Source: Pseudanabaena sp. lw0831 (GTDB lineage Bacteria > Cyanobacteriota > Cyanobacteriia > Pseudanabaenales > Pseudanabaenaceae). Taken from it: a stretch of 64,000 bases of DNA. The number at the start of each line of letters is the position of its first letter. Position 1 is the first letter of the stretch. A model generated the notes under the pieces. It did no database searches. It saw only the letters and a list, made by a program, of their open reading frames with translations, and was not told where the DNA came from. The stretch is taken from the NCBI RefSeq assembly GCF_016584665.1, contig NZ_BBJB01000012.1, positions 1 to 64,000 on the forward strand, read 5' to 3'. Shown here in pieces: positions 33,791 to 43,531 of the stretch. The position numbers were made by a program, and so were the translations under genes.

Positions 33791-36142
33791 ATGTTGAATG
33801 CAAATACTCTCTCACTTCAGAGCTATATGGATACGATTCAGCAGCCTCGACCCAAGATCGGTGCATTTGATAAATTGCGAAAAGCTTCAGAATTTACGAT
33901 CGCGGGAGTTGAAGATTCGATTCCGTTGCGAGTATTGGTGCAAATCTTTGTATTTATAAGTATTGGGGCGATGGACTCAGTGGCGAGTTCGGGGAATAGT
34001 GCTTGGGCAATTCCGCTAAGCGCGATCGCAGGAGTCTGGGCATGGTATGCGCGACGCAAACGCAATGTGATCGTGAAATTATTCATCGCGATCGCGATGA
34101 TTGGCATGTTGGTCGTATTCCTTAGAGATCTGGTGGGGAATACGGAGGAAACGCGGCTATTACTAGCGAGATTGTTGATTCAGCTACAGGTTTTGCATAG
34201 TTTTGACTTACCGCGCCGCAAAGATTTGGGCTATTCGATTGTGATCGGATTGATCTTGATGGCTTTGGCAGCGACTTTAAGCCAAACCATGGTTTTCGCA
34301 CTGTGGCTGATCGCCTTTTTATTGGTGGGGATTCCGATTTTATTACTCGACCACCGCTCTCGTCTGGGTGTGCAAACTAGCGGGTTTCAACCAGAAAAAA
34401 TGGGTATCTCGCTGATACCTCTGTCAGGACTACTAGCGATCGTGTTGGTATTAGGGCTGACGATTTTTGCCTTTTTGCCCCGCTTACCAGGTTTTCAGCT
34501 ACGCAACTTTCCTGTCAGCGTAAATCTCTCAGTGAAGCGAGAGATGTCCAAAGGCGATATTTTAACGCGGCAGCAACAAAGTCAGCAGCAACAGGCTGGC
34601 ACAAATGGCACTGGTGCAAATGGTACTGGTGCAAATAGTGGTAATAAAGAGCAAGAAACCTTGCCGCCATTGTTTGCGCCTGAGATTGACACGGTTTCTG
34701 GGACTAAACAGAATAATCAGCGCAAACCTGAATTGGTGATGCGGGTGCGATCGCAAGCAGAGCTATTTTGGCGTGTAATGGCATATGACGAATTTACAGG
34801 AAAGGGCTGGCGTATTTCTCGCAATGATCCCAAACAAATCCGCACAATTAAACGTAACCCGCTCAATTATGAATTTTTTGTTGCAATGCCGCCCTATGCA
34901 TCGATTGGCTTCACTAAAAAAATACAGCCCATTGAGAGCCGAGAGGTAGTCCAGACCTATACGATTACATCGCCTAACTTTCCTAACCTTGTACCTGCGG
35001 CATCTTTACCGAAACAGATCTTTTTTCCTAGTGAAGAGTTGGATATTGATCCAGAAGGGATGATTCGTGGACCTGGCCCTTTACCCGAAGATCTTACCTA
35101 TACAGTGATTTCCAGCGTGGTTGCCCGCAATCCTCAACAACTGCGGCAAATGCCCAACCAATACCCGAAATCAGTTCGGGATTATTATTTGCAAGTTCCG
35201 ACTAATTTATCGTCTGAAGTTCGCAGTACAGCAATAAGTCTGGTTTCCAGTGCCAAAGATATTAACGGCAAGTTGATCGCTCTCGATAATGTCTACGATG
35301 TCGTGATACAAATCGCCCAGAGCATCAAGCAAAACTACGCTATTAAACCGCTAAAGTTTGATGAGTCTAAGGGCGATCTCGTATCACAGTTTATTGAGCA
35401 AGGCGGCGGTGAAGAGAGCCATTTTGTCTCAACGATGGCGGTGATGCTGCGATCGCTGGGCATTCCTACTCGCTACGTGGTTGGTTTTGCCCCTGGCAAA
35501 TTCAACCCATTTACAGGGTTGTACGAGGTTCAGAACATTGATACACAGTCAATGGTCGAAGTTTTCTTCCCTGCCTATGGTTGGGTTGCCTTTGATCCTG
35601 TGCCAAATCGTCCTCTGTTTCCACCATCGATTGAGGAAAATCGGACATTTGGCGTGATGCAGACCTTTTGGAATTGGATCGCGCAATTTTTGCCGAGTCC
35701 TGTCAATAACTTTTTTGCATCGCTATTTGACAGTATTGGTAAGTTTGTGGGCGATTTGGTGAATTGGCTGATTGAAATGGGCTGGATTGGTATTGCTTTT
35801 GGCTTAGCGATCTCCTTTGGCTTTTGCCTCGGTGGCTGGGCGTTGTGGCAATTTGCGATCTGGTGGTGGCAATTGCAACGCTTGCAAAAAATGCCGATCC
35901 CGCAGCGCACCTATCAGCAAATGTTGCAATGGCTATCAGAACAAGGAAAACCTAAACCTTCTTGCCAAACCCCTCAAGAATATGTAGCTAGTCTGGGTGA
36001 TCGCGTCTCCGAGAAACAAGCATCTGCGATCGCTCAAATTACGCAGATCTATCAAGACTGGCGCTATGGCGATCGGGCGATCGGCTATAGCCTTGCCACA
36101 GAGTTAAAAATGTTGCTCAAGCAGCTAAAAGCCAAAATATAA
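33791..36142 (+). CDS. TgpA/DUF3488-type membrane transglutaminase-like protein
   Basis: A 783-residue protein. About six N-terminal membrane segments (45-240) precede an external domain of about 400 residues with the transglutaminase-like core at 545-615: HFVSTMAVMLRSLGIPTRYVVGFAPG, NIDTQSMVEVFFPAYGWVAFDPVP. The catalytic Cys expected just before HF (CEHF in the general family) is absent (EESHF), while His- and Asp-site regions look kept. A last membrane helix (about 655-680) and a cytoplasmic tail follow. Start could also be ATG 33827. Role probably at the envelope. Confidence 0.85.
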   Translation: MLNANTLSLQSYMDTIQQPRPKIGAFDKLRKASEFTIAGVEDSIPLRVLVQIFVFISIGAMDSVASSGNSAWAIPLSAIAGVWAWYARRKRNVIVKLFIAIAMIGMLVVFLRDLVGNTEETRLLLARLLIQLQVLHSFDLPRRKDLGYSIVIGLILMALAATLSQTMVFALWLIAFLLVGIPILLLDHRSRLGVQTSGFQPEKMGISLIPLSGLLAIVLVLGLTIFAFLPRLPGFQLRNFPVSVNLSVKREMSKGDILTRQQQSQQQQAGTNGTGANGTGANSGNKEQETLPPLFAPEIDTVSGTKQNNQRKPELVMRVRSQAELFWRVMAYDEFTGKGWRISRNDPKQIRTIKRNPLNYEFFVAMPPYASIGFTKKIQPIESREVVQTYTITSPNFPNLVPAASLPKQIFFPSEELDIDPEGMIRGPGPLPEDLTYTVISSVVARNPQQLRQMPNQYPKSVRDYYLQVPTNLSSEVRSTAISLVSSAKDINGKLIALDNVYDVVIQIAQSIKQNYAIKPLKFDESKGDLVSQFIEQGGGEESHFVSTMAVMLRSLGIPTRYVVGFAPGKFNPFTGLYEVQNIDTQSMVEVFFPAYGWVAFDPVPNRPLFPPSIEENRTFGVMQTFWNWIAQFLPSPVNNFFASLFDSIGKFVGDLVNWLIEMGWIGIAFGLAISFGFCLGGWALWQFAIWWWQLQRLQKMPIPQRTYQQMLQWLSEQGKPKPSCQTPQEYVASLGDRVSEKQASAIAQITQIYQDWRYGDRAIGYSLATELKMLLKQLKAKI

Positions 36143-36201
36143 AGCCCAAAAAACTGTACCACCCGCGCAGCGGGCGGTACAGTTTTTTGGGCTTTATATT
36201 T
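36135..36201 (+). terminator. Long palindromic terminator after the transglutaminase-like gene
   Basis: Thirty-two-base arms with one mismatch around GCA, core ACCACCCGC-GCA-GCGGGCGGT. The left arm includes the stop codon. Confidence 0.85.
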
Positions 36202-36219
36202 AATTGGGCTTAGATACTT

Positions 36220-36260
36220 AACCGAAAAATAGAGTTGCGCCGCAACTCTATTTTTCGGTT
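36220..36260. repeat. Palindrome upstream of apcD
   Basis: Perfect 20-base arms AACCGAAAAATAGAGTTGCG and complement around a single C, 19 bases after the previous hairpin and about 100 bases before the apcD start. Confidence 0.85.
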
Positions 36261-36357
36261 GTGATTGTAAAGATTTGTGATTTTATTACAAATTCTTGGC
36301 GGATTCACCGCTTTTGGTAGACTAGATGGCGAATATATTAAATTTTTTATTTTAATT

Positions 36358-36843
36358 ATGAGTGTAGTTAGTCAAGTTTTAGAAAGAGCCGACGAAGAAC
36401 TCCGCTATCCCAGCATTTCTGAGTTGCAAAGTGTGCAAAACTTTCTCGCCACTGGTGCTCAAAGGGTTCGCATTGCCACAGTATTGGCCGAAAGCGAAGA
36501 TAAAATCGTCAAGAAAGCCACCGAAGAACTATTTAGAATTCATCCTGATTACATCTCCCCAGGTGGTAATGCCTATGGTCAAAAGCAACGCAGCCAATGT
36601 CTAAGAGATTTCACATGGTACGTTCGCCTCACGACCTACGGAGTATTGGCAGGCGATAAAGACCCAATCGAAAAAATCGGCATCATCGGTGTCCGTGAAA
36701 TGTACAGCTCCCTTGGTGTGCCTTTGGTAGGTATGGCTGATGCAGTTCGCTGCCTCAAGAATGCATCTTTAGCATTACTCAGCAAGGATGATGCGGCGAC
36801 CACTGAGCCTTACTTTGATTACATCATTCAAGCAATGTCTTAG
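36358..36843 (+). CDS. apcD: Allophycocyanin-B alpha-type subunit
   Basis: A 161-residue phycobiliprotein beginning [19 protein letters not shown], with the chromophore site [20 protein letters not shown] (Cys81) and ending [11 protein letters not shown]. This is ApcD, a terminal emitter of the phycobilisome core that passes energy to photosystems, notably photosystem I. The longer open frame from 36277 is not used, because ApcD homologues begin at MSVVSQ. It stands alone, as apcD normally does. Confidence 0.95.
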   Translation: MSVVSQVLERADEELRYPSISELQSVQNFLATGAQRVRIATVLAESEDKIVKKATEELFRIHPDYISPGGNAYGQKQRSQCLRDFTWYVRLTTYGVLAGDKDPIEKIGIIGVREMYSSLGVPLVGMADAVRCLKNASLALLSKDDAATTEPYFDYIIQAMS

Positions 36844-36844
36844 G

Positions 36845-36879
36845 AAATAGAAGGGGGCGCATCGCGCCCCCTTCTATTT
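36845..36879 (+). terminator. Terminator of apcD
   Basis: Perfect 16-base arms around ATC, core GGGGGCGC-ATC-GCGCCCCC, two bases after the stop. Confidence 0.9.
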
Positions 36880-36892
36880 ATTGGATTTGTAG

Positions 36893-36941
36893 CTCTAAAA
36901 ATTCCCGAATTCGTTTGATTTGAAACTCGCGATCATAGTCT
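36893..36941 (-). pseudogene. Remnant of a hybrid kinase 3' end
   Basis: A 49-bp stretch that matches 37836-37884 with about seven differences. On the minus strand it encodes DYDREFQIKRIREFLEL, versus DYAREFQIKRIREFLES at the C-terminus of the kinase at 37809. Together the two copies bracket the DUF433/PIN pair as direct repeats. Confidence 0.85.
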
Positions 36942-37000
36942 GATTGGAATTAAATGCAGGATAGGTTAGCGATCTCGTAACCCATAATTTTCGACTAATT

Positions 37001-37026
37001 GATGCGTTACGTTGCACTAACGCATC
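37001..37026. repeat. GATGCGTTA...TAACGCATC short palindrome
   Basis: Ten-base arms around a short loop. This GCGTTACG...TAACGCATCC element is dispersed widely in cyanobacteria (from memory). Confidence 0.65.
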
Positions 37027-37083
37027 CTACAAAACTTAAGCCTTCCTACTTATAATTGATGATAGTTGTTGAAGTTGAAATCT

Positions 37084-37416
37084 ATGACACTAACAATTGC
37101 AGTTGAATCTGCACCCTTAGAGACTGATTTTGATGGTATTGTCCGAGTTGGCAAAACTCGCGTAACCCTAGATACGGTTGTTACAGCTTTTCTTGAAGGT
37201 GCAACAGTAGAGGAAATAGGGGCGCAGTACACATCGCTTGAACTTTCTGATATTTATTCAGCTATTGGCTATTACTTGAAACATAAAGTTGAGGTTGATG
37301 CATATCTTTTGGAACGCCAACTAAAATCTGCATTGATTCGTCAGCAAGTGGAGCAACGTTTTAATCCAGTGGGGATACGTGAGCGGTTATTGGCTAGACG
37401 AGATGGGCGTGGGTAA
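37084..37416 (+). CDS. DUF433 antitoxin-like protein
   Basis: A 110-residue DUF433 protein: GIVRVGKTRVTLDTVVTAFLEGATVEEIGAQY, then SDIYSAIGYYLKHKVEVDAYL. ATG 37084 is used rather than TTG 37066. Followed after six bases by a PIN-like toxin. A different subtype from the 76-residue copy at 17668. Confidence 0.85.
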   Translation: MTLTIAVESAPLETDFDGIVRVGKTRVTLDTVVTAFLEGATVEEIGAQYTSLELSDIYSAIGYYLKHKVEVDAYLLERQLKSALIRQQVEQRFNPVGIRERLLARRDGRG

Positions 37417-37422
37417 TTAAGC

Positions 37423-37776
37423 ATGACCCGATTTCTTGCTGATGAGAATTTTAATAATCACATTGTGCGTGGTATTTTACAGCAAAGTCGTGATGTCGAT
37501 ATTTTGCGCGTTCAAGATGTTGGCTTGTCAGGAAAAGATGACCCGACTGTTTTAGAATGGGCTGCACAGCATGGGCGAGTGGTATTAACTCATGATGTTG
37601 CAACGATGATCACCTTTGCTTACAAACGAATTGAAGCAGAGTTGACTATGACTGGATTGTTTGAAGTGAGTCGTCGAGTTGCAGTAGGTTTAGCGATCGA
37701 GGAAATTATACTGATTGCTGAGTGTAGTCTTGAGGGGGAGTGGGAAGGGCAAGTAAGGTTTCTTCCTCTACGATAA
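37423..37776 (+). CDS. DUF5615 PIN-like toxin
   Basis: A 117-residue protein: RFLADENFNNHIVRGIL, DVGLSGKDDPTVLEWAAQHGRVVLTHD, with PIN-type acidic residues (Asp and Glu in ADEN, Asp in THD). Predicted RNase toxin paired with the preceding DUF433 gene. The pair is bracketed by copies of the downstream kinase 3' end. Confidence 0.85.
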   Translation: MTRFLADENFNNHIVRGILQQSRDVDILRVQDVGLSGKDDPTVLEWAAQHGRVVLTHDVATMITFAYKRIEAELTMTGLFEVSRRVAVGLAIEEIILIAECSLEGEWEGQVRFLPLR

Positions 37777-37808
37777 TTTAAGTGTTAATTATAGTATTAG
37801 ACTAAAAA

Positions 37809-40800
37809 TTATGCTAAAATTCCCTGTCTATGGGATTCTAGAAATTCGCGAATCCGTTTGATTTGAAACTCACGGGCATAGTCTAGTACTTGATTTGCAA
37901 AGGGGCTAAACGTGGAATCAGTTTCTTGTAGAAGTACGACTTCATCTTGAATCGCGATAATATCCCCCATCTTTGCAAGTTGTAGCAATCTCTCGACCGT
38001 AAAGCTTGGTGGCGCAATCATAGGTTGTGCGATCGCATCTATCTTGACATTGCTAATACTTATGTCAGTATCATCGTAGATATTACTATCATCGTATTCC
38101 CATTCCAAATTGAGTAGCGATCGCATTGTATAAAACAAGGTGTCAGGAGCAATTGGCTTAGCGATAAAATCATTACATCCAACAGCGATGCTCAGACTGC
38201 GATCTTGATTGAACGCACTGGCGGAAACCATGACGATCGCCGTTTTCTGAAACATCGGTAACTGACGTAACTGCTTTGTGGTTTCATGCCCATCTAGTTG
38301 TGGCATGACCATATCCAGTAAAATTAAATCTGGCTCAAAGCTTTGGGCTTGAGTGAGACAATCATATCCATCGATCGCTTCCGCAACAATAAAGCCGAGC
38401 GGTGTGAGTAAATCATTCAATACCATGCGATTTTCGGTCTTGTCATCGACAATCAAAATTTTGCGTCGATCCCCTAAGTAACCTGTAATCGTACGACTAT
38501 CGATCAATATCGGTTGAATATGATTAGGAACTTCAGTTAACTCAATTTCAAACCAGAAAGTACTGCCTTCAGTTAATCTACTCTCCACATGCAGTTGTCC
38601 TCCCATCATCTCCACAATCTTTTGACAGATCGGCAAGCCCAAACCTGTACCAGAATAGCGACGAGCGCGATCACCAGCCTGCTGAAATGGTAAAAAGATA
38701 TCTTCTAATTTGTCGGGATCGATGCCTACGCCCGTATCAGTGATCGCAAACCGAACTTTGTAGTTGTGGTTAGGTTCACATGGTTTAACATTGACGGTCA
38801 GAGATACACTGCCGCGATCTGTAAACTTCACAGCATTCCCAAACAAATTAATCAGCACTTGGCGCAGACGTTTTTCATCACCATACATAGTCGTAGGTAA
38901 TGTGGTCAGAGGTTGATAGATTAACTCAACATCCTTAGCACGTACTTGCAATTGGAAAATATCTGTAATGCTCTGCAACAGCTTGGGAAGATCAAATTCA
39001 CTAGGATTGAGTTCTAGCTTTTTAGCTTCAATTTTAGAAAGATCGAGAATGTCATTGAGTAAGGTCAGCAAATGTTCGCCACTACGCTGAATGATTTCTA
39101 AGCCTGCTTTATGCTTGTCGGGGTCGTAACTGCGCTTGAGGATTTGAGCATAGCCAAGGATGCCATTTAAGGGAGTGCGTAACTCATGACTCATGTTTGC
39201 AAGAAATTCACTTTTAGCGCGGTTAGCCGTATCGGCAACTTCTTTAGCTGATTGTAGTTCCTTTTCGGCTTGTTTGCGATCGGTGATATCTGTCCCTACC
39301 GACAGAATTTCGATTAACTTTCCTTGATCGTCATAAATCGGCTTGTTTGACCAAGTCACCCATACACGCCGACCATCTTTGCAGATATTCTCATTCTCAT
39401 TGAGTTGATATTTTTCGGGAGCACAACATATTTCGGCAATCATGTTGCGGAGGTCTTCTCCTGATACATCTTTGGTTGAGACAACTGTATCTAATACATA
39501 GGAGCCAATGATATCTTCTACTTGATAGCCAAAAAACCTCAATCCATAATCATTCAAGAAACAAATTCGACCTTGTGTATCCCAACGGAGAATGATGCAG
39601 TTGGCTGATTCCACTAGATCTCGATATTTCTTTTCACTCTTTTTAATATTTTCTTCGATGATTTTGCGATCGCTAATATCTTTGACAGCGTAGATCGCAA
39701 AAACATTACCGCCAAACTCAATCGTTTCGGAAGAGATTAACCCCGTGAATTTTTTCCCTTCCTTAGTCACAAAGTTCGCTTCGTAGTTAAATACTCGCCC
39801 TTCAACCGCTAAAATCGCTAACATGCGATCTCGTTCTTCTAAATCAACCCACAGATTTAAATCTGAAGGAGCTGCCCCGATCGCTTCTTCACGGCTATAG
39901 CCCGTAATTTCTGTCCATTTATTATTGACATCAATATGTTTATATGTGTCATTGGACAGCAAAGCCATCCCGTCAGGACTTGAACGAAAGGCTTTAGCGA
40001 ATTTTTCTTCCGATTCTCGCAGAGCCGCTTCAGTGAATTCATGTTCAAGAATTTCCTGTTGTAATGCATAGGTACGTTCATCTACTTTCTCCACCAAAAG
40101 CTGTGAATATTCCTCTAGCCGCGTATGGGATCTTTTCATCTGTCGGCTCATCTGATTAAACGAATTCGCCAAAATCGCTAATTCTTCAATCGCACAAGAA
40201 TATTCCACTTTTTGATCGAGATTACCATTTGCGATCGATTGACTTGCTTGACTCAGTTGGGCGATGGGGCGACTGATGCGGCGGGCGGCGATGATTCCCA
40301 AGATGGCATTCAATCCAAGGGCGATCAGACATAGCATCCCCGTTGACATTGTATTTTCTTTAATCTGCAACATAAAGTCAGATGCAGGTACAGCAACAAC
40401 AACGCGCCAATTTAAGCCACTTAACCCAGAGTCATTTTTCAATTCTCCAACTTGGAGAAAGTATTGCTCCCCCTCAAAATTGATTCTTGACTGCTGAATT
40501 TCATTGTTATTCTCTACAGGCTGAGATTTCAGCCATTCAGCCACGGTGCGAGTTAATTTGTCCTGACTTTGGGTTGCGAAAATTCGCTCTGATTTATTCC
40601 CCTGAGCAGAGATTTCTACATCTGAGTTAGAAGTGGCTACTAATTTACCAGAAGGTTCAACAATGAATGTTTTTCCATGTTCGCTAACTTTTGTGTTCTG
40701 CAAAAACTGATTGATGTCACCCAAAAGCATTGATATGCCTAGAACCCCTTGGAGATCACCATTCTCTTTATAAATAGGTCTAATCGCAGTGATGGCTGGC

Positions 40801-41453
40801 TCTTCGGTCATTGAATCTGTATATACTTCAGTCCAAATACTTTGTCTGGTCTCAACTACAGTTTTATACCAAGGGCGATCGCTTAAATTAAAGCTATTTT
40901 TTGCCATCAATAATGTTTGAGGTCGCCCAAAATTATCGGTCATAAAAGTCGAGTTGGAATTTTCGATCGCAAATCGATCTTTGATTCGTCTTACTCCACA
41001 GTATTTGCCAGAAGTAGTAGCAACATAAATATTACTGATACGGGGGAAGTTTTGCAGTTGTTTCCAAAAGTGAGCTTGAACCCTTATTTCATCATTTGGC
41101 TCTATTTGCCCTAATTCAATGCTATTGGCATTAAGTTGATTAAGAGTATAGGGAAGCTCTAAATAGGAATGTAGACGATCTTGAACTTGTTCGGTAACTT
41201 TGCGATGGAACTGATTAGCGAGCAAAAGAATTGCATGATGTCCATTCCGAAAGGATAACCACCCGATCAAGCCAACGATGCCAAAGGTGTTTAACAAAAA
41301 CGGTACAGTAATCAATAAGCTTAGAGGTATTCTAAAGCCTTTGCTTTTACAACGATTTGTTGGCGTAGGAATGAATCCTGTTGATACAGTGTCTACGTTA
41401 GTGGCAGGATGATTGATCGGTGGTGTGGTCATGGGCTTTTTGTTCTGTTGCAT
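37809..41453 (-). CDS. Hybrid histidine kinase: Cache-HAMP-PAS-PAS-HisKA-HATPase-REC
   Basis: A 1214-residue membrane kinase. TM1 about 40-62, a double-Cache sensor (65-365, with RPWYKTV and ITAIRPIYKENGDLQGVLGISM), TM2 about 370-392, HAMP, PAS (485-600), PAS (605-725), HisKA with His756 in [16 protein letters not shown], HATPase with GTGLGLPI, and a receiver with Asp1047 in LILLDMVMPQLDG. The C-terminal tail is shared with the kinase at 7052. It starts nine bases after the TPR gene and is likely co-transcribed with it. The ligand is unknown; Cache domains bind small metabolites outside the membrane. Confidence 0.92.
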   Translation of the reverse strand: MQQNKKPMTTPPINHPATNVDTVSTGFIPTPTNRCKSKGFRIPLSLLITVPFLLNTFGIVGLIGWLSFRNGHHAILLLANQFHRKVTEQVQDRLHSYLELPYTLNQLNANSIELGQIEPNDEIRVQAHFWKQLQNFPRISNIYVATTSGKYCGVRRIKDRFAIENSNSTFMTDNFGRPQTLLMAKNSFNLSDRPWYKTVVETRQSIWTEVYTDSMTEEPAITAIRPIYKENGDLQGVLGISMLLGDINQFLQNTKVSEHGKTFIVEPSGKLVATSNSDVEISAQGNKSERIFATQSQDKLTRTVAEWLKSQPVENNNEIQQSRINFEGEQYFLQVGELKNDSGLSGLNWRVVVAVPASDFMLQIKENTMSTGMLCLIALGLNAILGIIAARRISRPIAQLSQASQSIANGNLDQKVEYSCAIEELAILANSFNQMSRQMKRSHTRLEEYSQLLVEKVDERTYALQQEILEHEFTEAALRESEEKFAKAFRSSPDGMALLSNDTYKHIDVNNKWTEITGYSREEAIGAAPSDLNLWVDLEERDRMLAILAVEGRVFNYEANFVTKEGKKFTGLISSETIEFGGNVFAIYAVKDISDRKIIEENIKKSEKKYRDLVESANCIILRWDTQGRICFLNDYGLRFFGYQVEDIIGSYVLDTVVSTKDVSGEDLRNMIAEICCAPEKYQLNENENICKDGRRVWVTWSNKPIYDDQGKLIEILSVGTDITDRKQAEKELQSAKEVADTANRAKSEFLANMSHELRTPLNGILGYAQILKRSYDPDKHKAGLEIIQRSGEHLLTLLNDILDLSKIEAKKLELNPSEFDLPKLLQSITDIFQLQVRAKDVELIYQPLTTLPTTMYGDEKRLRQVLINLFGNAVKFTDRGSVSLTVNVKPCEPNHNYKVRFAITDTGVGIDPDKLEDIFLPFQQAGDRARRYSGTGLGLPICQKIVEMMGGQLHVESRLTEGSTFWFEIELTEVPNHIQPILIDSRTITGYLGDRRKILIVDDKTENRMVLNDLLTPLGFIVAEAIDGYDCLTQAQSFEPDLILLDMVMPQLDGHETTKQLRQLPMFQKTAIVMVSASAFNQDRSLSIAVGCNDFIAKPIAPDTLFYTMRSLLNLEWEYDDSNIYDDTDISISNVKIDAIAQPMIAPPSFTVERLLQLAKMGDIIAIQDEVVLLQETDSTFSPFANQVLDYAREFQIKRIREFLESHRQGILA

Positions 41454-41462
41454 TCATAAGCT

Positions 41463-42992
41463 TTAATCAAAACCAAGTCTTCTCAACGCAATTTTACGAT
41501 TTTGCCAAACCTGTGTTTCTTGTGGTGATATCTGGATTGCTTGATCGTAGGCGGCGATCGCTTCTTCGAGCATTCCTAGTCCGCTGAGGGCATTGCCACG
41601 ACTATACCAAGCAAAATGATCGTCAGGATTGATTTCTAAGGCTCGATCGTGACTAGCGATCGCATCTTCATAAAGTTCTAGTTTGCTCAGGGCAAGACCA
41701 CGATTGTTCCATGCGTAATAGTCATCGGGGCGTAGTTCTATAGCTTGATCGTAACTGGCGATCGCTTCGGTATAATTTCCCCATTGCTCAAGAGCTTTGG
41801 CGCGGCTATACCAAATTTGATGATCGAGAGGCTTGTACTCTAAGGCGCGATCGTAACTTGCTACGGCTTCTGCATATTTTCCGAGGCTTTCGAGGGCATA
41901 GGCGCGACTAAACCAACCCTGTACATAGTCAGGTCTAATGGCTAGTGCTTTTTCACAATGATCGATCGCTTCTTCATATTTGCCGAGCACACCACAAACT
42001 AAGCCTTTGCCACCGTAGGAATAATAATAATCAGGTTTGTGTTTGAGGGCGAGATTGTAGCTATTGATCGCTTCTTCGTAGCGTCCTAACATGCTCAATG
42101 AAGTGCCAAGATTGTGCCAAGCCGCATAAAAATCTTCTTTATAGGCGATCGCTTGACGATAATTTTGCACAGCCTCTTCATGATGACTGGATAGGTCTAA
42201 AGCCACGGCGCGGTTATACAAAGCCAAATGATTGTCGGCACGAATTTGCAAAGCAAGATCGCAATTGGCGATCGCCTCTTGGCAACGATTGCCAGCTACT
42301 AATAATCCCCCTTGCTCTAGCAATAGCTCAACGCGGCGCTCAGAAATTAAGGGCTGAGCGGCGATGAGTTTTTGCAGATCCTCATATTTGCGATCGCGTT
42401 CTTCTTCACTGATTTGAGCATAGGCTTCATAGCGATCGCCACTGACCCAGCGAAAAGTCTCTTGTCGCATCAACTCCATGTCAGTGGGAAACTCAAATAC
42501 CTCAACGTTGTCGTTAAAAAATTCGGGATAGCTGTCAATAAAAAATTTGAGTGCAAATAATGGCAGTAAAAATACAAAACAGATCGGAAAACTCTCTTTG
42601 AGTTTAGATTGCAGCAGGATCAGGTGGGCGAGTGGACGTGGAATATGGGTCAACTTTTCGCCTAAATCACGATCAGCGAGATCGATGATCTTATTTTCTA
42701 AAAATTCTTCTATGCCTGTTATAAACAGTAGGTTTGCTTCGTGTAAATCTGCCTCGTTTACTAACATTTCATAAAAATCGACAATCGGGCGGTCTAGCCT
42801 TAATACACGAATTATTCGATTCGATGCATCAGCCTTTGTCCTTTTAATAATCTGCTCGCCTTCCGAAGGCGAACAACGCACAAACAGCATTTCAAAATCT
42901 TTCTTGGTTCTTAATAAACCCAATAGGTGCTGATATTCTGTCTCTGGATTTTTTAGAGCGTCTTTATCCCAAACGTTTCCAGTGTGTTGCAT
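41463..42992 (-). CDS. Tetratricopeptide-repeat protein
   Basis: A 509-residue protein. Residues 1-200 form a globular domain I do not recognise with confidence (contains RIIRVLRLDRPIVDFYEMLV and LLFITGIEEFLE; it has the look of an NTPase-derived domain but no Walker A). Residues about 215-505 are eight TPR units of 34 residues (EEAIASYDQALEI type). The gene is the first of an operon with the membrane kinase downstream, so it may act as a scaffold or regulator of that kinase (inference). Confidence 0.8.
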   Translation of the reverse strand: MQHTGNVWDKDALKNPETEYQHLLGLLRTKKDFEMLFVRCSPSEGEQIIKRTKADASNRIIRVLRLDRPIVDFYEMLVNEADLHEANLLFITGIEEFLENKIIDLADRDLGEKLTHIPRPLAHLILLQSKLKESFPICFVFLLPLFALKFFIDSYPEFFNDNVEVFEFPTDMELMRQETFRWVSGDRYEAYAQISEEERDRKYEDLQKLIAAQPLISERRVELLLEQGGLLVAGNRCQEAIANCDLALQIRADNHLALYNRAVALDLSSHHEEAVQNYRQAIAYKEDFYAAWHNLGTSLSMLGRYEEAINSYNLALKHKPDYYYSYGGKGLVCGVLGKYEEAIDHCEKALAIRPDYVQGWFSRAYALESLGKYAEAVASYDRALEYKPLDHQIWYSRAKALEQWGNYTEAIASYDQAIELRPDDYYAWNNRGLALSKLELYEDAIASHDRALEINPDDHFAWYSRGNALSGLGMLEEAIAAYDQAIQISPQETQVWQNRKIALRRLGFD

Positions 42993-43113
42993 GGTTCTCC
43001 CATATTGACTGAATACTCAAACCAATCATACCAAAATTGTAAAATTCTGTTCAACCCCATCAAAATTATACCAATTCTCAAAATGGCGTTATTTTCATCT
43101 CACATAAGACGTA

Positions 43114-43531
43114 ATGACAAACATCGTGCCGCAAGCACTCGATAACAACCAAGGAGGATGGGAAAAGTTAGAAAGCTGAAAGCTCGTAAGTTGGCTAACC
43201 AAGGCAAAGAACTCTATTATAGTTGCAGGTGGCTTTGGCACTGGTGGCGAAGGCAGCAATATTGCTGTTTCTCAGTTGAGGGCAAAATCACTGTACCTGA
43301 AACCATGTGGAAAGTAATCTTCTTTCTTGACGACCCCACAAAAGGTTTAGCAGGTGTAACCGCTAGCACTCGCACGATCGCTGTGCTTATGCCGAACAAG
43401 TAAGGACGCAACAATAAGTGGCAAGATTTTTGCTTGTCGGTTGATGATGTTGAAAAATTAACAGGCGATGACTTTTTTCCAATGTGCCGCCTGATATTCA
43501 AGAGCTGATAGAGTCAAAGAAAGGTTGTTAG
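43114..43531 (+). pseudogene. Decayed DNA/RNA non-specific endonuclease (NucA-type), 3' half
   Basis: Reading across frames recovers a nuclease C-terminal half: TNIVPQALDNNQGGWEKLE, ARKLANQGKELY, IVAGGFGTGGEGSNIAVSQ, KITVPETMWKVIFFLDDP, TRTIAVLMPNK, QGRNNKWQDF, and a closing VPPDIQELIESKKGC. At least three frameshifts and a CAA to TAA change (after PNK) break it, and the N-terminal half with the catalytic DRGH motif is gone. It ends against the convergent nuiA gene. Confidence 0.88.

Noticed and set aside
36277-36357. Longer ApcD start
   Set aside because: ApcD proteins start at MSVVSQ; the 27 extra residues are hydrophobic translation of the leader.
43158-43403. Separate 81-residue protein
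   Set aside because: It is one frame of the broken NucA-type nuclease; flanking frames restore the rest.
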